A DNA stretch of 39,635 nt from Chloroflexota bacterium (GTDB lineage: Bacteria > Chloroflexota > Dehalococcoidia > GIF9 > AB-539-J10), in assembly GCA_030611015.1 (NCBI GenBank), contig JAUWQP010000004.1, forward strand, positions 1-39,635, given 5' to 3'. The notes beneath the pieces were generated by a model. That model had not been told where the DNA came from. It saw only the letters and a list, made by a program, of their open reading frames with translations, and did not search any database. Of this stretch, positions 1 through 9,872 are shown piece by piece. The translations under genes and the position numbers were made by a program. Position 1 is the first letter of the stretch. Every line of letters starts with the position of its first letter.

Positions 1-189
1 CACGCTGAAGTAGAGACAATCAATAATCTACTGAGACAGGGTAAGCCTTTGCGAGATATTGAAAGTGAGTTTGATATAAGTCGTAGCTCACTCTCCAGGC
101 ATAAGAATCGATGTCTTAATTTAGGCGTTATAAGAGTAGAACCAGAGTCCCCGGCCTCCTCCGCCAATCAGACATTTTTTAAGGGGTGA
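1..189 (+). CDS. C-terminal part of a small helix-turn-helix protein (truncated by window edge)
   Basis: Frame 1 is open from base 1 to TGA at 187-189: HAEVETINNLLRQGKPLRDIESEFDISRSSLSRHKNRCLNLGVIRVEPESPASSANQTFFKG*. HTH-like pattern (LRDIESEFDISRSSLSRHK). Confidence 0.55.
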   Translation, partial: HAEVETINNLLRQGKPLRDIESEFDISRSSLSRHKNRCLNLGVIRVEPESPASSANQTFFKG

Positions 190-623
190 GTGCCTCAAAT
201 GTTGGCTTTTGTTAACCACTTTGAAGCTAAGAACTGGTTATTGCAAAGTAGGGATTTTAGTATTTTTTAGTAATCTCAGGCAAGTAAAAGGGAATCAATG
301 AGACAAGAGACATACCTTCCCTGGGCACGAAAGAATTGCAGGTTTTTGCAGGTTTTCCCTAACTGATAGAGTCGCTCAAAAACATTAAGTTTTGTTAGGT
401 TTTCTGAAGCTAGGGACAGGGCTGTCCATGCCCTTTTTTTAGAGATTACATTTTCGTCATTATTACTTACTGAGACATCTTCAGTCTTTGGCGAAGTTCC
501 TAAATGCGTGCCTGAATATTAGGTTTTAGTAAGTTTTCCCTTTTGATAATGATGTCTCTTGGTTTTGGATGCATCCCCTTGTCTCAGTTTTTATTGATTC
601 CATATATTCTCCAATAAGGGGAA

Positions 624-860
624 GGGACACTAAAACAGAGAATTGAACACCTGGAGAATAATCTGAAGGGACAGGAGCCGGAGGCCAGGCCGACTATCAA
701 CTTGGACGATGTTATCAGGAAACTAGGGCTTGATCCGGACAAGGTGAGTGCTATCGCCAAGGAAAAGAAGCAGAGCCGGGCAGTAGTTATCGCCGCGGAG
801 TTGGGCATACCTTATCCGGACTTTGTAAGAGAGTTGAAGCTGGGAGCACAAGGGAAATAG
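624..860 (+). pseudogene. Remnant of a small protein without a convincing start codon
   Basis: Open + frame GEGTLKQRIEHLENNLKGQEPEARPTINLDDVIRKLGLDPDKVSAIAKEKKQSRAVVIAAELGIPYPDFVRELKLGAQGK* with an in-frame TAA just upstream and no ATG. Coding-like composition; the listed minus-strand ORFs here are antisense. Confidence 0.35.
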
Positions 861-1041
861 CACAGCTTTCATTATACAATAACTATATAAAAAAGAACTA
901 TGATTGATATGCATTGACGTTAATTTGACGTTAAAATGTTTGGGACGGGTTGGGACATAATGGGACTTCACGAACAAAATGGGGTTTTGGTGATTGACAC
1001 AAAGGTTCTATTTTATACGTAAAGGGACACTTTGGGACATC

Positions 1042-1090
1042 TGACCCAGAATCCGAAGACCGGTGCTCTTGTCCGCTGAGCTATAGGCGC
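1042..1090 (-). pseudogene. 5' half of a tRNA-Arg(TCG)-like gene, truncated
   Basis: Reverse complement GCGCCTATAGCTCAGCGGACAAGAGCACCGGTCTTCGGATTCTGGGTCAG resembles acceptor 5' strand, D arm and anticodon region. No T arm or 3' acceptor follows. Confidence 0.55.
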
Positions 1091-1100
1091 ATAAGCAAAT

Positions 1101-1177
1101 TGGGGTGAACGGTGGGATTCGAACCCACGATCTCCAGGGCCACAACCTGGCGCCTTAACCACTCGGCTACGCTCACC
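1101..1177 (-). tRNA. tRNA-His (GTG), with encoded G-1:C73 and CCA
   Basis: Reverse complement GGTGAGCGTAGCCGAGTGGTTAAGGCGCCAGGTTGTGGCCCTGGAGATCGTGGGTTCGAATCCCACCGTTCACCCCA: anticodon arm CCAGG-TTGTGGC-CCTGG, canonical GGTTCGAATCC T arm, paired acceptor stem. Confidence 0.95.
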
Positions 1178-1324
1178 ACAACTACAAATATTATACTTTA
1201 AAATTGCCGTCACTTTCAACGAAATAAAGAGACAGGATAGACCTGAGATGGCTTAATCATGGTGGGTAATACTGATGGTCCCCGCAAAATAATAAAGCTC
1301 CCCGGCTTCAGCTCAAGGGGTTAT

Positions 1325-1349
1325 CCCTGAAAAACAGAGTTTTTCAGGG
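1325..1349. terminator. Perfect 10-bp hairpin, possible terminator of the DUF3096 gene
   Basis: CCCTGAAAAA-CAGAG-TTTTTCAGGG; lies downstream of the minus-strand gene ending at 1418. Confidence 0.5.
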
Positions 1350-1417
1350 GCTCCCCGATTTATCCACGGGCGTTGGGAGCCCTATGAAAAGGAGCGAGGC
1401 AACCTTTCTACGAGGTG

Positions 1418-1576
1418 CTAAGCAAAATGGCCAATAAGCGCTATCACGCCCCACAATATCAGGATGATGCCCACCAGATAATTGAGGATTTTAGGAAAAA
1501 TCAGTACCACGATACCGAAGATGAGGCTGATTATTCCTCCAATCAGACCCAGATTGCCATAAGTTATGATATCCAT
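1418..1576 (-). CDS. DUF3096-like small membrane protein
   Basis: Minus-strand translation MDIITYGNLGLIGGIISLIFGIVVLIFPKILNYLVGIILILWGVIALIGHFA* with a strong SD (AGGAGGTGAT) 5' of the ATG. The + strand 1415-1609 ORF is antisense to it. Confidence 0.8.
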   Translation of the reverse strand: MDIITYGNLGLIGGIISLIFGIVVLIFPKILNYLVGIILILWGVIALIGHFA

Positions 1577-1734
1577 AGGTTATCACCTCCTGTAATCAAA
1601 TTACTCTAATATGCCATGAAAACAAGTATTTGTGCAATAGGCACATTCCCCACTGTCCTGATTCTATCGGGACAAACTTGAATTTGGGCATGCCTCCGAG
1701 TAAAATAGCAAACACTATGATTGAATTTGAACAC

Positions 1735-2922
1735 ATGAAGAAAATATCGCGGACATCTCCGTCCAAAATAGTGTTCTTGATAATAGATGGCGTAGGAGGT
1801 TTACCTCATCCGGAAACCGGTAAAACAGAACTGGAATCAGCCAGGAAGCCCAACCTGAATCGCATAGCCAGGGACTCTCTTTGCGGGCTCATTGACCCGA
1901 TAAGCCCGGGAATTACGCCGGGGAGTGCACCGGGCCACCTGGCAATCTTTGGCTATGACCCTGTCAAATATAATATCGGACGGGGAGTCGTGGAAGCGCT
2001 GGGAATAGATTTAGAACTAAAGCCAGAGGATATCACGGCCAGAGGTAATTTCTGCACCGTGGATAACAAGGGAATCATTATCGACAGGAGGGCAGGACGG
2101 GTTTCCACAGATAAAAGTACCGAGTTATGCCGCTCATTGAATAATATCGCCATAAATGGCGCTGAGATTTCTGTGCTGCCAGTGAAAGAACATAGATTTG
2201 TGCTCATCCTGCGCGGCGAAGCTTTATCTCCTGAGTTAGCAGATTCTGACCCCCAGCAAGCAGGGCTAGCCCCCAAAAAGATAGAGGCGTTATCGCCACA
2301 GGCACAGAGAACAGCGGAAATTGTCAACAACTTCGTATCCCAGGCAAGCATCCGGCTACAGTACGAACCTGCCGCCAACATGGTGCTTCTGCGCGGCTTC
2401 TCCCGCCGCCCCGACATCCCCTCCATACCTGAAATCTACAAATTAAAGCCAGCAGTCATCGCCATTTATCCTATGTATCGAGGACTGGCCAAGTTGGTGG
2501 GGATGCAAGTATTGCCGGGAGGTGAAAGCATAACAGAGCAACTGAACAGCCTGCGCCGCTACTATGCCGATTACGATTTTTTCTTCGTCCATTTTAAGAG
2601 CACCGATGCCAGGGGGGAGGATGGCAACTTCCGGGCTAAAGTTCAGGCCATTGAGGAACTTGATAATGCCCTCCCCAGCTTGCTCAGCTTAGACCCAGAG
2701 GTCCTGATTATTACTGGAGACCACTCTACCCCCGCAACTTTAGCCATGCATAGCTGGCATCCAGTCCCTTTCATGCTAAAGTCCAAATGGTGTCGCCCCG
2801 ATAATGTCACCGAGTTCTCAGAAAAAGCCTGCCTTGCCGGCGGTATGGGACGTTTCCCGGCTACGGAAATCATGCCTCTAGCCATGGCTAATGCTTTAAA
2901 ACTGGACAAGTTTGGCGCCTAG
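1735..2922 (+). CDS. apgM: 2,3-bisphosphoglycerate-independent phosphoglycerate mutase, archaeal (ApgM) type
   Basis: VFLIIDGVGGLPHPETGKTELESARKPNLNRIA, SPGSAPGHLAIFGYDP, ITGDHSTPATLAMHSWHPVPF. Likely start MKKISRT at 1735; ORF track starts at 1630. Confidence 0.9.
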   Translation: MKKISRTSPSKIVFLIIDGVGGLPHPETGKTELESARKPNLNRIARDSLCGLIDPISPGITPGSAPGHLAIFGYDPVKYNIGRGVVEALGIDLELKPEDITARGNFCTVDNKGIIIDRRAGRVSTDKSTELCRSLNNIAINGAEISVLPVKEHRFVLILRGEALSPELADSDPQQAGLAPKKIEALSPQAQRTAEIVNNFVSQASIRLQYEPAANMVLLRGFSRRPDIPSIPEIYKLKPAVIAIYPMYRGLAKLVGMQVLPGGESITEQLNSLRRYYADYDFFFVHFKSTDARGEDGNFRAKVQAIEELDNALPSLLSLDPEVLIITGDHSTPATLAMHSWHPVPFMLKSKWCRPDNVTEFSEKACLAGGMGRFPATEIMPLAMANALKLDKFGA

Positions 2923-3054
2923 CAAGAGAAAACCCTAAGCACGAACTTCAAAATCCTAAATAAGTACAAAGCACCAACGACTAAAAACCAAAACAAAACT
3001 TTGCCAACGACAAAGAGGGGGAAGCAAGAATCAGAGGATAAGGGTTCTAAGCAG

Positions 3055-3113
3055 ATGTAGGGCAGCATTTTACATGCCGCCTTTTTGGCGGGGAATAAAT
3101 CCCCGCCCTACAT
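3055..3113. repeat. Nested inverted repeat between convergent apgM and ftsK
   Basis: Outer arms ATGTAGGGC/GCCCTACAT; inner alternatives CCGCC-TTTTT-GGCGG and GGCGGGGA-ATAAA-TCCCCGCC share the GGCGG arm. Confidence 0.7.
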
Positions 3114-3198
3114 GCTGAATACCGACTCCTAATTTCGGGGGTTAGGATCTAGAGTCTCGTCCCGACTTGTCGGGATTTCCGGGATATACTGGCTCTGT

Positions 3199-5337
3199 TT
3201 AGCTTTCTCGTTCGGGCTGAGCCGCCTCCACCAAACCTGCTTGTTGAAGTGCTTCCATAAGGCGGGCAGCTCTGGGATAGCCAATACGAAGACGGCGCTG
3301 TAAGAAAGAAGTGGAGATATGTTTATGCTCTTGTACCAGGCGCTTTGCCTCTTCCAAAAGAGGGTCGAGGGGAGCAGCTATCTGGGCACTTAAGGGGCGC
3401 TCAGCCACCTCATCAAAGTCGACAGGGCTCACTTCAATCTGCCGCTGGTTTCCCCAGAAATACACCAATCTTTCGATCTCAGTATCGGAAACAAAGCTTC
3501 CTTGAAGACGTTTAGGCTTGCTAGCTTCAGTAGGCATGTAGAGCATATCCCCTCTACCCAGCAATTTCTCAGCACCTACCATGTCAAGTATGGTCCTGGA
3601 ATCTACGTGAGAAGTGACTGCGAAACTAATGCGGGTAGGAAAGTTAGCTTTAATAAGCCCAGTAATTACATCTACTGAAGGGCGTTGTGTAGCTACGACG
3701 AGATGAATGCCTGTAGCCCGAGCCAATTGAGCTAACCGACAAAGCGCATGTTCCACCTCATCGAAAGCTGTCATCATTAAATCAGCCAGCTCATCAATGA
3801 CGAGCACTAAATATGGCAACTGTTCTCCAGGTGAGCGGTCTTTGTTATAACCCTCAATATTGCGTGCTCCCGCCTGAGCAAACTGACGATATCGACTATC
3901 CATCTCTTGACTAAGCCATCTTAAAGCCTTTATCGCCTTACCAGTATCCACAACCACCGGGGCAAGTAGATGAGGCACTCCATTAAAAGTCACTAACTCC
4001 ACCCTCTTGGGGTCAACCATGATGAACCGAACATCGTCGGGGCTGTTGTGTAAAAGCAAGCAACAAATAACAGAATTAAGACAAACAGTTTTACCACTGC
4101 CAGTAGCTCCAGCGATAAGCAAATGTGGCATCCTGGGCAGGTCTGCTGCCATCGCCTCACCACCAGCACCTTTCCCCAAAGCGATAGCCAGCTTGGAGCG
4201 GGCTTTAATCTTCTGAAAAGCAGCGCTCTCTATCGCACCGCGCAGGGCAACTGAGCCAAACACAGTGTTAGGAACCTCAATGCCTATTACCGGTTGCCCG
4301 GGCACAGGAGCCTCAATCCTGATGCTGGGGGCAGCCAGGGCTAAAGCTAAATCACTGGCCAGAGAAGTGATACGCTCTACCCTTACCCTGGTTCTCGAGA
4401 CTTCTTCCACCCTCGTTTCATAGCTGCCATTTCTCCCCCTCTCTTTTATTTCTCTATATTTCTTGTCCCATCCAGGCTCAACACCAAACTGTGTCACAGT
4501 AGGGCCCATGTTCACCTGTACAACCCTGGCTTCTACACCATAGCTAGCCAGAGCTTCCTCAATCAATCGGGCTCGGTGGTTAATATCTTCCTTGTCTAAC
4601 TGCACCTCAACCGGTTTATCCAAGATGTCAATCGGTGGAAGCTGCCACCCTCCGGGGGTGAGAACTGGTTCGTATTGAGAGCTCCAGGCAGGAGGAGCAA
4701 AAATCGGAGCAGTCCCGCCTTGTGAGGACTCCGTTTCACCAATTGTCTCTGCTTCAGAGGAGGTGATTCCCGTAGGGATGGTTTCAAGAGGGGTAGGCTG
4801 AGAAGGAATAGTCTCGGAACGAGGACGAGCAACTCTGACCAGGGCACCCCAGGTATTCTTCAGAGCATTCCAAACCTTCCCGGGGATGACAAAAATAATG
4901 CCCAGAAGGACAAGTCCGGTCACCCGAAGTCCTCCCACGACATCGGGGGCACCTATTATGCTTTGCCCAATTCTACCTCCCAATGTAGCTTCACTAACAG
5001 GACCATCCCCAGGAGCAAAGAAAGCAAGAACTCCCCATACCGCAAAAGCCAGGGTAATGCCCCCGAGAACCCAATTCCACCGATATCTCACAACAGAGAA
5101 CTCCCCCCGCCATACCACCCAGATCAGGAAGCCTAAAGCGATGGCTATTATTATCAACCCCCAACCAAACAATATGAATATCCCTTCCCGTAGCACATAC
5201 AGCAAGACTATCATTACGATACTTAAGATAAGCTTTCGTACCACCGGTGAAGCGACGAAGCTGAAGAATCGCTTCCCCGCGGACTGGCTTTCTTTTGTTC
5301 TTCGCCTCGGCTGAGACTTGCTTCTCGCTTTAGACAC
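3199..5337 (-). CDS. ftsK: DNA translocase FtsK/SpoIIIE family
   Basis: N-terminal transmembrane segments, PHLLIAGATGSGKTVCLN Walker A, VLVIDELADLMM Walker B, C-terminal winged-helix gamma-like domain. Confidence 0.95.
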   Translation of the reverse strand: MSKARSKSQPRRRTKESQSAGKRFFSFVASPVVRKLILSIVMIVLLYVLREGIFILFGWGLIIIAIALGFLIWVVWRGEFSVVRYRWNWVLGGITLAFAVWGVLAFFAPGDGPVSEATLGGRIGQSIIGAPDVVGGLRVTGLVLLGIIFVIPGKVWNALKNTWGALVRVARPRSETIPSQPTPLETIPTGITSSEAETIGETESSQGGTAPIFAPPAWSSQYEPVLTPGGWQLPPIDILDKPVEVQLDKEDINHRARLIEEALASYGVEARVVQVNMGPTVTQFGVEPGWDKKYREIKERGRNGSYETRVEEVSRTRVRVERITSLASDLALALAAPSIRIEAPVPGQPVIGIEVPNTVFGSVALRGAIESAAFQKIKARSKLAIALGKGAGGEAMAADLPRMPHLLIAGATGSGKTVCLNSVICCLLLHNSPDDVRFIMVDPKRVELVTFNGVPHLLAPVVVDTGKAIKALRWLSQEMDSRYRQFAQAGARNIEGYNKDRSPGEQLPYLVLVIDELADLMMTAFDEVEHALCRLAQLARATGIHLVVATQRPSVDVITGLIKANFPTRISFAVTSHVDSRTILDMVGAEKLLGRGDMLYMPTEASKPKRLQGSFVSDTEIERLVYFWGNQRQIEVSPVDFDEVAERPLSAQIAAPLDPLLEEAKRLVQEHKHISTSFLQRRLRIGYPRAARLMEALQQAGLVEAAQPERES

Positions 5338-5367
5338 GGAGTTATGCCCCTACGTTGTCATCTGCCT

Positions 5368-7059
5368 TTAGGTTTTCCCTACTTTCACAACCACAGGAAT
5401 GATGACAGGACGACGATGAATTCGTCCATAGAAGAATCTGCTCAGAGAATCTTTCATTCTGGCATCAACGAAGCCTGGTTCACTCAGACGTCTTATATCA
5501 TGATTTAAAGCAGCCAATATCACATCTTGGCCTTGTTCAATCAGTGTTTGTTCCTCCCCGCCATCAACAAAGCCTCGCGTTATAATGTACGGCCTCCCAG
5601 CTAGCTTACCCCTTTCAGCATCAACGGCAATGGTCACCACAACGACGCCGTCTCGCGAAAGTAATTTGCGGTCCCGAAGCACAACATCATCCAGTTCGCC
5701 TGTTGTCAAGCCGCTTACATATTTAACTCCGACACGTGTCCTGGCAACTACCTTTCCTGAATCTTGCCCGAGTTCGAGCACATCCCCGTTCTCAAGAACA
5801 AAAATATTATCTCTGGGGATACCCATACTTTGAGCTAAATTAGCATGCAAGCTCAAATGGCGGTATTCCCCATGAATAGGCACAAAGAATTTAGGCTTAA
5901 CCAAACTAAGCAAAAGCTTCAACTCCTCCCGGCTACCATGCCCGTGGACATGCACTTGCGCTAGCCTGTCATAAATTACATTGGCACCTTGACGGAAAAG
6001 GCTGTCTGTAGTCTTGTTCACCAACGCCTCGTTGCCAGGAATAGGAGTTGCTGAAATCACCACAGTATCGCCGGGGACTATCTGAACTTGACTACGGGGG
6101 TCCCGATTAGCCATACGCACCAGGGCAGAGGTGGGCTCACCTTGACTTCCTGTGCTCAATATGATGACTCGATGGTGAGGCAAGGTTCTCAGTTCATCCA
6201 AACGGCAAAGAACATCGGCGGGGGCAGTAAGATAACCCGTTTTCAACGCCATGTTCACTATCTCCCTCATACTTCGGCCGGTGATAAATACACGGCGATC
6301 ACGTTTAACAGCAACATCAAGCACTTGCTGAATGCGAGATACAAGAGAGGCAAAGGTAGTCACGATTACTCTCCCTTTTGCCTCGCTGATAATCCGGTCC
6401 AAAGTATCGCTAACCACCATCTCCGAGGGAGTATATCCAGAAAGCTCAGCATAGGTAGAGTCGGAAAGAAGAAGCAAAACATCCTTCACCCCTAGCACGG
6501 CTAATTGGCTGAAGTTAGTAGGCTCGCCAATCACTGGGGTATAATCAATCTTAAAATCACCACTGTGCACTACAATGCCCTGCGGAGTATGAATTATCAA
6601 CCCTGTAGAGCCAGGGATACTGTGACAAACAGAGAAAAATTCTATGGTGAACTTGCCCAGTGTAATTTTGCTCCCCGGGGTGACTACATTCAATTTTGCT
6701 TTAGTTTTCACTCCTCGTTGCTTGAGTTCCACGGAAATCAGCTCTCGGGTGAACCTGGTAGCATAAATGGGAGGGGCGAGCCGAGATAAAATATAAGGCA
6801 GCGCCCCAATGTGGTCCTCATGTCCGTGAGTAACCACTATCCCTCTTAAATTTTGCTGCCTCTCTAAAAGATAGCTAATATCTGGAATAAGTAGGTCAAC
6901 TCCCGGCGTCTCCTCGCCGGGGAACTTAAGCCCGGCATCAATGACAATGATGTCATTGCCATATTCCAATGCCATCATGTTCTTCCCGATCTCACCTAAT
7001 CCGCCTAGAGGGATGATTCTCAATTTATGTGCCGCCATGGTTCTTCCTCTTAATTTCAT
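5368..7059 (-). CDS. rnj: Ribonuclease J (metallo-beta-lactamase/beta-CASP)
   Basis: LRIIPLGGLGEIGKNMMALEYG, VVTHGHEDHIGALPY, VHSGDFKIDYTPV, VHVHGHGSREELKLLL. Confidence 0.95.
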   Translation of the reverse strand: MKLRGRTMAAHKLRIIPLGGLGEIGKNMMALEYGNDIIVIDAGLKFPGEETPGVDLLIPDISYLLERQQNLRGIVVTHGHEDHIGALPYILSRLAPPIYATRFTRELISVELKQRGVKTKAKLNVVTPGSKITLGKFTIEFFSVCHSIPGSTGLIIHTPQGIVVHSGDFKIDYTPVIGEPTNFSQLAVLGVKDVLLLLSDSTYAELSGYTPSEMVVSDTLDRIISEAKGRVIVTTFASLVSRIQQVLDVAVKRDRRVFITGRSMREIVNMALKTGYLTAPADVLCRLDELRTLPHHRVIILSTGSQGEPTSALVRMANRDPRSQVQIVPGDTVVISATPIPGNEALVNKTTDSLFRQGANVIYDRLAQVHVHGHGSREELKLLLSLVKPKFFVPIHGEYRHLSLHANLAQSMGIPRDNIFVLENGDVLELGQDSGKVVARTRVGVKYVSGLTTGELDDVVLRDRKLLSRDGVVVVTIAVDAERGKLAGRPYIITRGFVDGGEEQTLIEQGQDVILAALNHDIRRLSEPGFVDARMKDSLSRFFYGRIHRRPVIIPVVVKVGKT

Positions 7060-7071
7060 TAAGACACAGTC

Positions 7072-7668
7072 CTAAAACAAGCTTAATTGTTGAGATTCAA
7101 CTTCATCTTGAAGCAGTTCTTTGCCCCGAGCCAATATCTGCGGAATCTTGAGCATATCCAGTTCAATGGTCCGTCGTAGAGAGCCCTGATGGAGAGCTGC
7201 TGCGGGATGATACATGGGGTAACAAATGACACCTTCCACCTTTCGTGGCTTTCCATGAATTTTACTTATGCTCTCATTGGGAAAATACCGCGCTAGAGAG
7301 CAACGCCCTAGAGTGATAATCATTTGGGGCTGAACTATCTCTATTTGACGGTCGAGCCATTTGCGGCAAGCCTGTATCTCCGCTGGTAGCGGCTCACGGT
7401 TTTGGGGAGGACGGCACTTAACCACATTGGCGATATAAACTTCCTCCCGCCGCAAGCCGATTGAGGCTAACAGTTGTTCCAAAAATTGCCCGGCCGGGCC
7501 TACAAAAGGACGCCCCTGTTGGTCTTCGTGCCACCCCGGCGCCTCACCGATAAAAAGTAAGTTCGCATCTTCAGCCCCTTCACCAGGCACCACCTTAGTG
7601 CGATGCTTAGCTAGCTCACAACCCTGGCAAGCTATAATTTCCTCGTAAAGTTGAGCTAAAGCTGACAT
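7072..7668 (-). CDS. Type-4 (Fe-S) uracil-DNA glycosylase
   Basis: CQGCELAKHRTKVVPGEGAEDANLLFIGEAPGWHEDQQGRPFVGPAGQFLEQLL, YIANVVKCRPPQNREP, MYHPAAALH. Confidence 0.93.
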   Translation of the reverse strand: MSALAQLYEEIIACQGCELAKHRTKVVPGEGAEDANLLFIGEAPGWHEDQQGRPFVGPAGQFLEQLLASIGLRREEVYIANVVKCRPPQNREPLPAEIQACRKWLDRQIEIVQPQMIITLGRCSLARYFPNESISKIHGKPRKVEGVICYPMYHPAAALHQGSLRRTIELDMLKIPQILARGKELLQDEVESQQLSLF

Positions 7669-7741
7669 CTAATTCGATGGTAGCATATCTACCTTTGTCG
7701 GTCAATTCAGGTCCCTATTAAACCGACACTGCTCACCCGCC

Positions 7742-8527
7742 TCACTCCTCTTCCTCATCCTGCTCCCAAATAGGCTCGGTGAACTGGTCAATAAATTCAG
7801 CCGTAACTCTCTTCGCTATTCTATCCATCTCCTCGTCTACTTGCTCGGCCAGACGACCAAGCTCGGTCAAGTCAACTGTAATGCCCAGCATTTTAGTCAG
7901 GATACCAAGCACGGCCAGGGAGGCTCTGGGGTTTGCTATTTGCGTAGCATATGCTGGTACTTCGCCCAGCAAGCAAATGCCATCCATCCCCCTTTCCTTA
8001 GCCATCCCCAATATCAATCCATTCAATCCAGCAATGCGAAGGTTACCTCTAAGAACTACATTATGTTTGTTCAACTCGTCAACTAATTTAGAAGTCGTCG
8101 CTGCTCCCCAAACTTTCATTTCTTCACTATGGTGGACACGTGTTACCGCAGCAGCACAACTATATACCCTGGCCACTTTAAACCTTTGTGCTACGTCCAA
8201 AACACAGTTAACTAGCTCATATCCTTTGAACCCAGGCTGTTCTTCAGCAATAAAAATCACCAGGCCTTTATCCCGATTGTATCGGGGTTGCCAATAATAA
8301 AACTTGCTCTCAGGGAAACGCGGGCTTTCAACCACGTTGTCTTTGACTGTAACACCCACGGGTTCAAAGAAGTGAATAGGTTCAATCTGCCCTATTTCTA
8401 CAGCGTTTAGCTTCTCCACAAGATACCTCGCCGCTGTTAGGGAAACATCGCCAATGCCCGGCCAGGAGGCAAGCATGGAACAACTCCTGGGGCGTGGCTG
8501 CTTATAAAGCTTTATCACGTCTTTCAT
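7742..8527 (-). CDS. PAC2-family protein (proteasome assembly chaperone-like)
   Basis: SWPGIGDVSLTAARYLVEKL, NGLILGMAKERGMDGICLLGEVPAY. Start taken at MKDVIKLYKQ; ORF track extends to 8602. Confidence 0.8.
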   Translation of the reverse strand: MKDVIKLYKQPRPRSCSMLASWPGIGDVSLTAARYLVEKLNAVEIGQIEPIHFFEPVGVTVKDNVVESPRFPESKFYYWQPRYNRDKGLVIFIAEEQPGFKGYELVNCVLDVAQRFKVARVYSCAAAVTRVHHSEEMKVWGAATTSKLVDELNKHNVVLRGNLRIAGLNGLILGMAKERGMDGICLLGEVPAYATQIANPRASLAVLGILTKMLGITVDLTELGRLAEQVDEEMDRIAKRVTAEFIDQFTEPIWEQDEEEE

Positions 8528-8534
8528 ATATATC

Positions 8535-9872
8535 TCAGCTCTCCTTTGTTGCCACCGAGACACGAGGGCAATATAAAGAAGGAGTTTGCAGAATCCCGCC
8601 AACCCACCTTGTTTCCTGCCCTATACCAAGAAGCTCTTTTAGCACTTGATACACATTGCCGGCAATCATAGTATCCTTCACCCTCCCTATTATCTCACCA
8701 TTCTCTACCTTATATCCCAGCAAAAGGTTGCCACCGAAATCGCCACTCAGAACATTACCCTGCTCAGCACCGATAACTTGCTCGACAATTAACCCTTCTT
8801 TCATATCCTCCACCATAGCCCGGAAAGAAACATCTCCGCCGCTCCGACAAAGTCGGAGAGAGCTTATAGCTGGACTGGGAAAACCACCTCCTACTCGCCT
8901 GCCGTTACCAGTGCTCTGAGTGCCAGCTAAAGCTGCCGTCTGTAAATCATAAAGGAAATTCGTCACTACTCCATTTGTAACAAGCGGTAGATGCTGACTG
9001 GGTACCCCCTCATCATCAAAAGGATAACTCCCTACGCCGTAAGCTACGGTAGCATCATCCCATAAGCTCAGCTTTTTGTCAAAAACTTGCTCCCCTAGTT
9101 TATCCTTTAATGGCGAAGCCCCCTCGAGGACTGCTTTGCCGTTAAACGCCAGCACTAGAGGGCTCAGTAAAGCACTGGCTACTCCAAGAGGTGTAAAAAT
9201 TACTGGCAGCAGCTTGGTGGACACGGCAGCTTTTTCCTTAGCCATTTCCAGTTGCCATATCACCCTACCAGCCAGGTCATCAATCCCGATAAAATCGGGA
9301 CGACATGAGCTTTCGCTATCACCCACAAAAAGCATATCTGTATCCCGAACGAGAATGCCTTCCAGGCTAAAGCCAAAAAAGCTCTTGTCATACCTTCCTT
9401 CACCGCCTTGGGAATTAATTATGGAGATGGAGCCTGTCCTCTTAGTTACTTCAACATCGCAAAGGATACCAGGGGTATGTCCCCTGATCTTAGCTATAAG
9501 CTCTTTCCCAATCTCAACCATCCTCTCCATAGCTATCTCTTCTACTTTAGAATCGAAGATGCACACTTCCGAAGAGCCCCGATGGAATCGGGAAGGAAAT
9601 TGAAAACTGGCCGGACTGCCAAATTGAGAGGTTTCCACGGCCATGTCCACCAAAGCGTCCAAACTGCCCTCTCCACTAGCGGTAGCAAAGCCAATTCTAC
9701 CTTCCCGGAAAATGCGCAAGGCGAGACTGCTGCTCTCCTTGGTCTGAACTTGTTTTGATTCATTGGCTTCAAACTGTACCGACACTGTCCGGGAAGAAAC
9801 CGAGAAAACTTCAGCTTGTTCAGCCACCTTCTGAGCAGAGCAGAGAACCTCCGCAGCCAAAGGATGCTCCAA
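8535..9872 (-). CDS. tldE: TldE/PmbA-family metallopeptidase homologue
   Basis: TldD/PmbA family motifs; ends one base before tldD. Confidence 0.9.
   Translation of the reverse strand: MEHPLAAEVLCSAQKVAEQAEVFSVSSRTVSVQFEANESKQVQTKESSSLALRIFREGRIGFATASGEGSLDALVDMAVETSQFGSPASFQFPSRFHRGSSEVCIFDSKVEEIAMERMVEIGKELIAKIRGHTPGILCDVEVTKRTGSISIINSQGGEGRYDKSFFGFSLEGILVRDTDMLFVGDSESSCRPDFIGIDDLAGRVIWQLEMAKEKAAVSTKLLPVIFTPLGVASALLSPLVLAFNGKAVLEGASPLKDKLGEQVFDKKLSLWDDATVAYGVGSYPFDDEGVPSQHLPLVTNGVVTNFLYDLQTAALAGTQSTGNGRRVGGGFPSPAISSLRLCRSGGDVSFRAMVEDMKEGLIVEQVIGAEQGNVLSGDFGGNLLLGYKVENGEIIGRVKDTMIAGNVYQVLKELLGIGQETRWVGGILQTPSLYCPRVSVATKES

Noticed and set aside
1415-1609. + strand ORF of 64 aa
   Set aside because: Antisense to a minus-strand DUF3096-like gene (1418-1576) that has a strong Shine-Dalgarno and a hydrophobic product.
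1953-2426. Minus-strand 157 aa ORF inside apgM
   Set aside because: Antisense shadow of a well-supported conserved gene; no recognisable motifs. The same applies to the other ORFs overlapping ftsK, rnj, tldD/E, relA, hisS, gyrB, dnaA, sucC/D and fhs.
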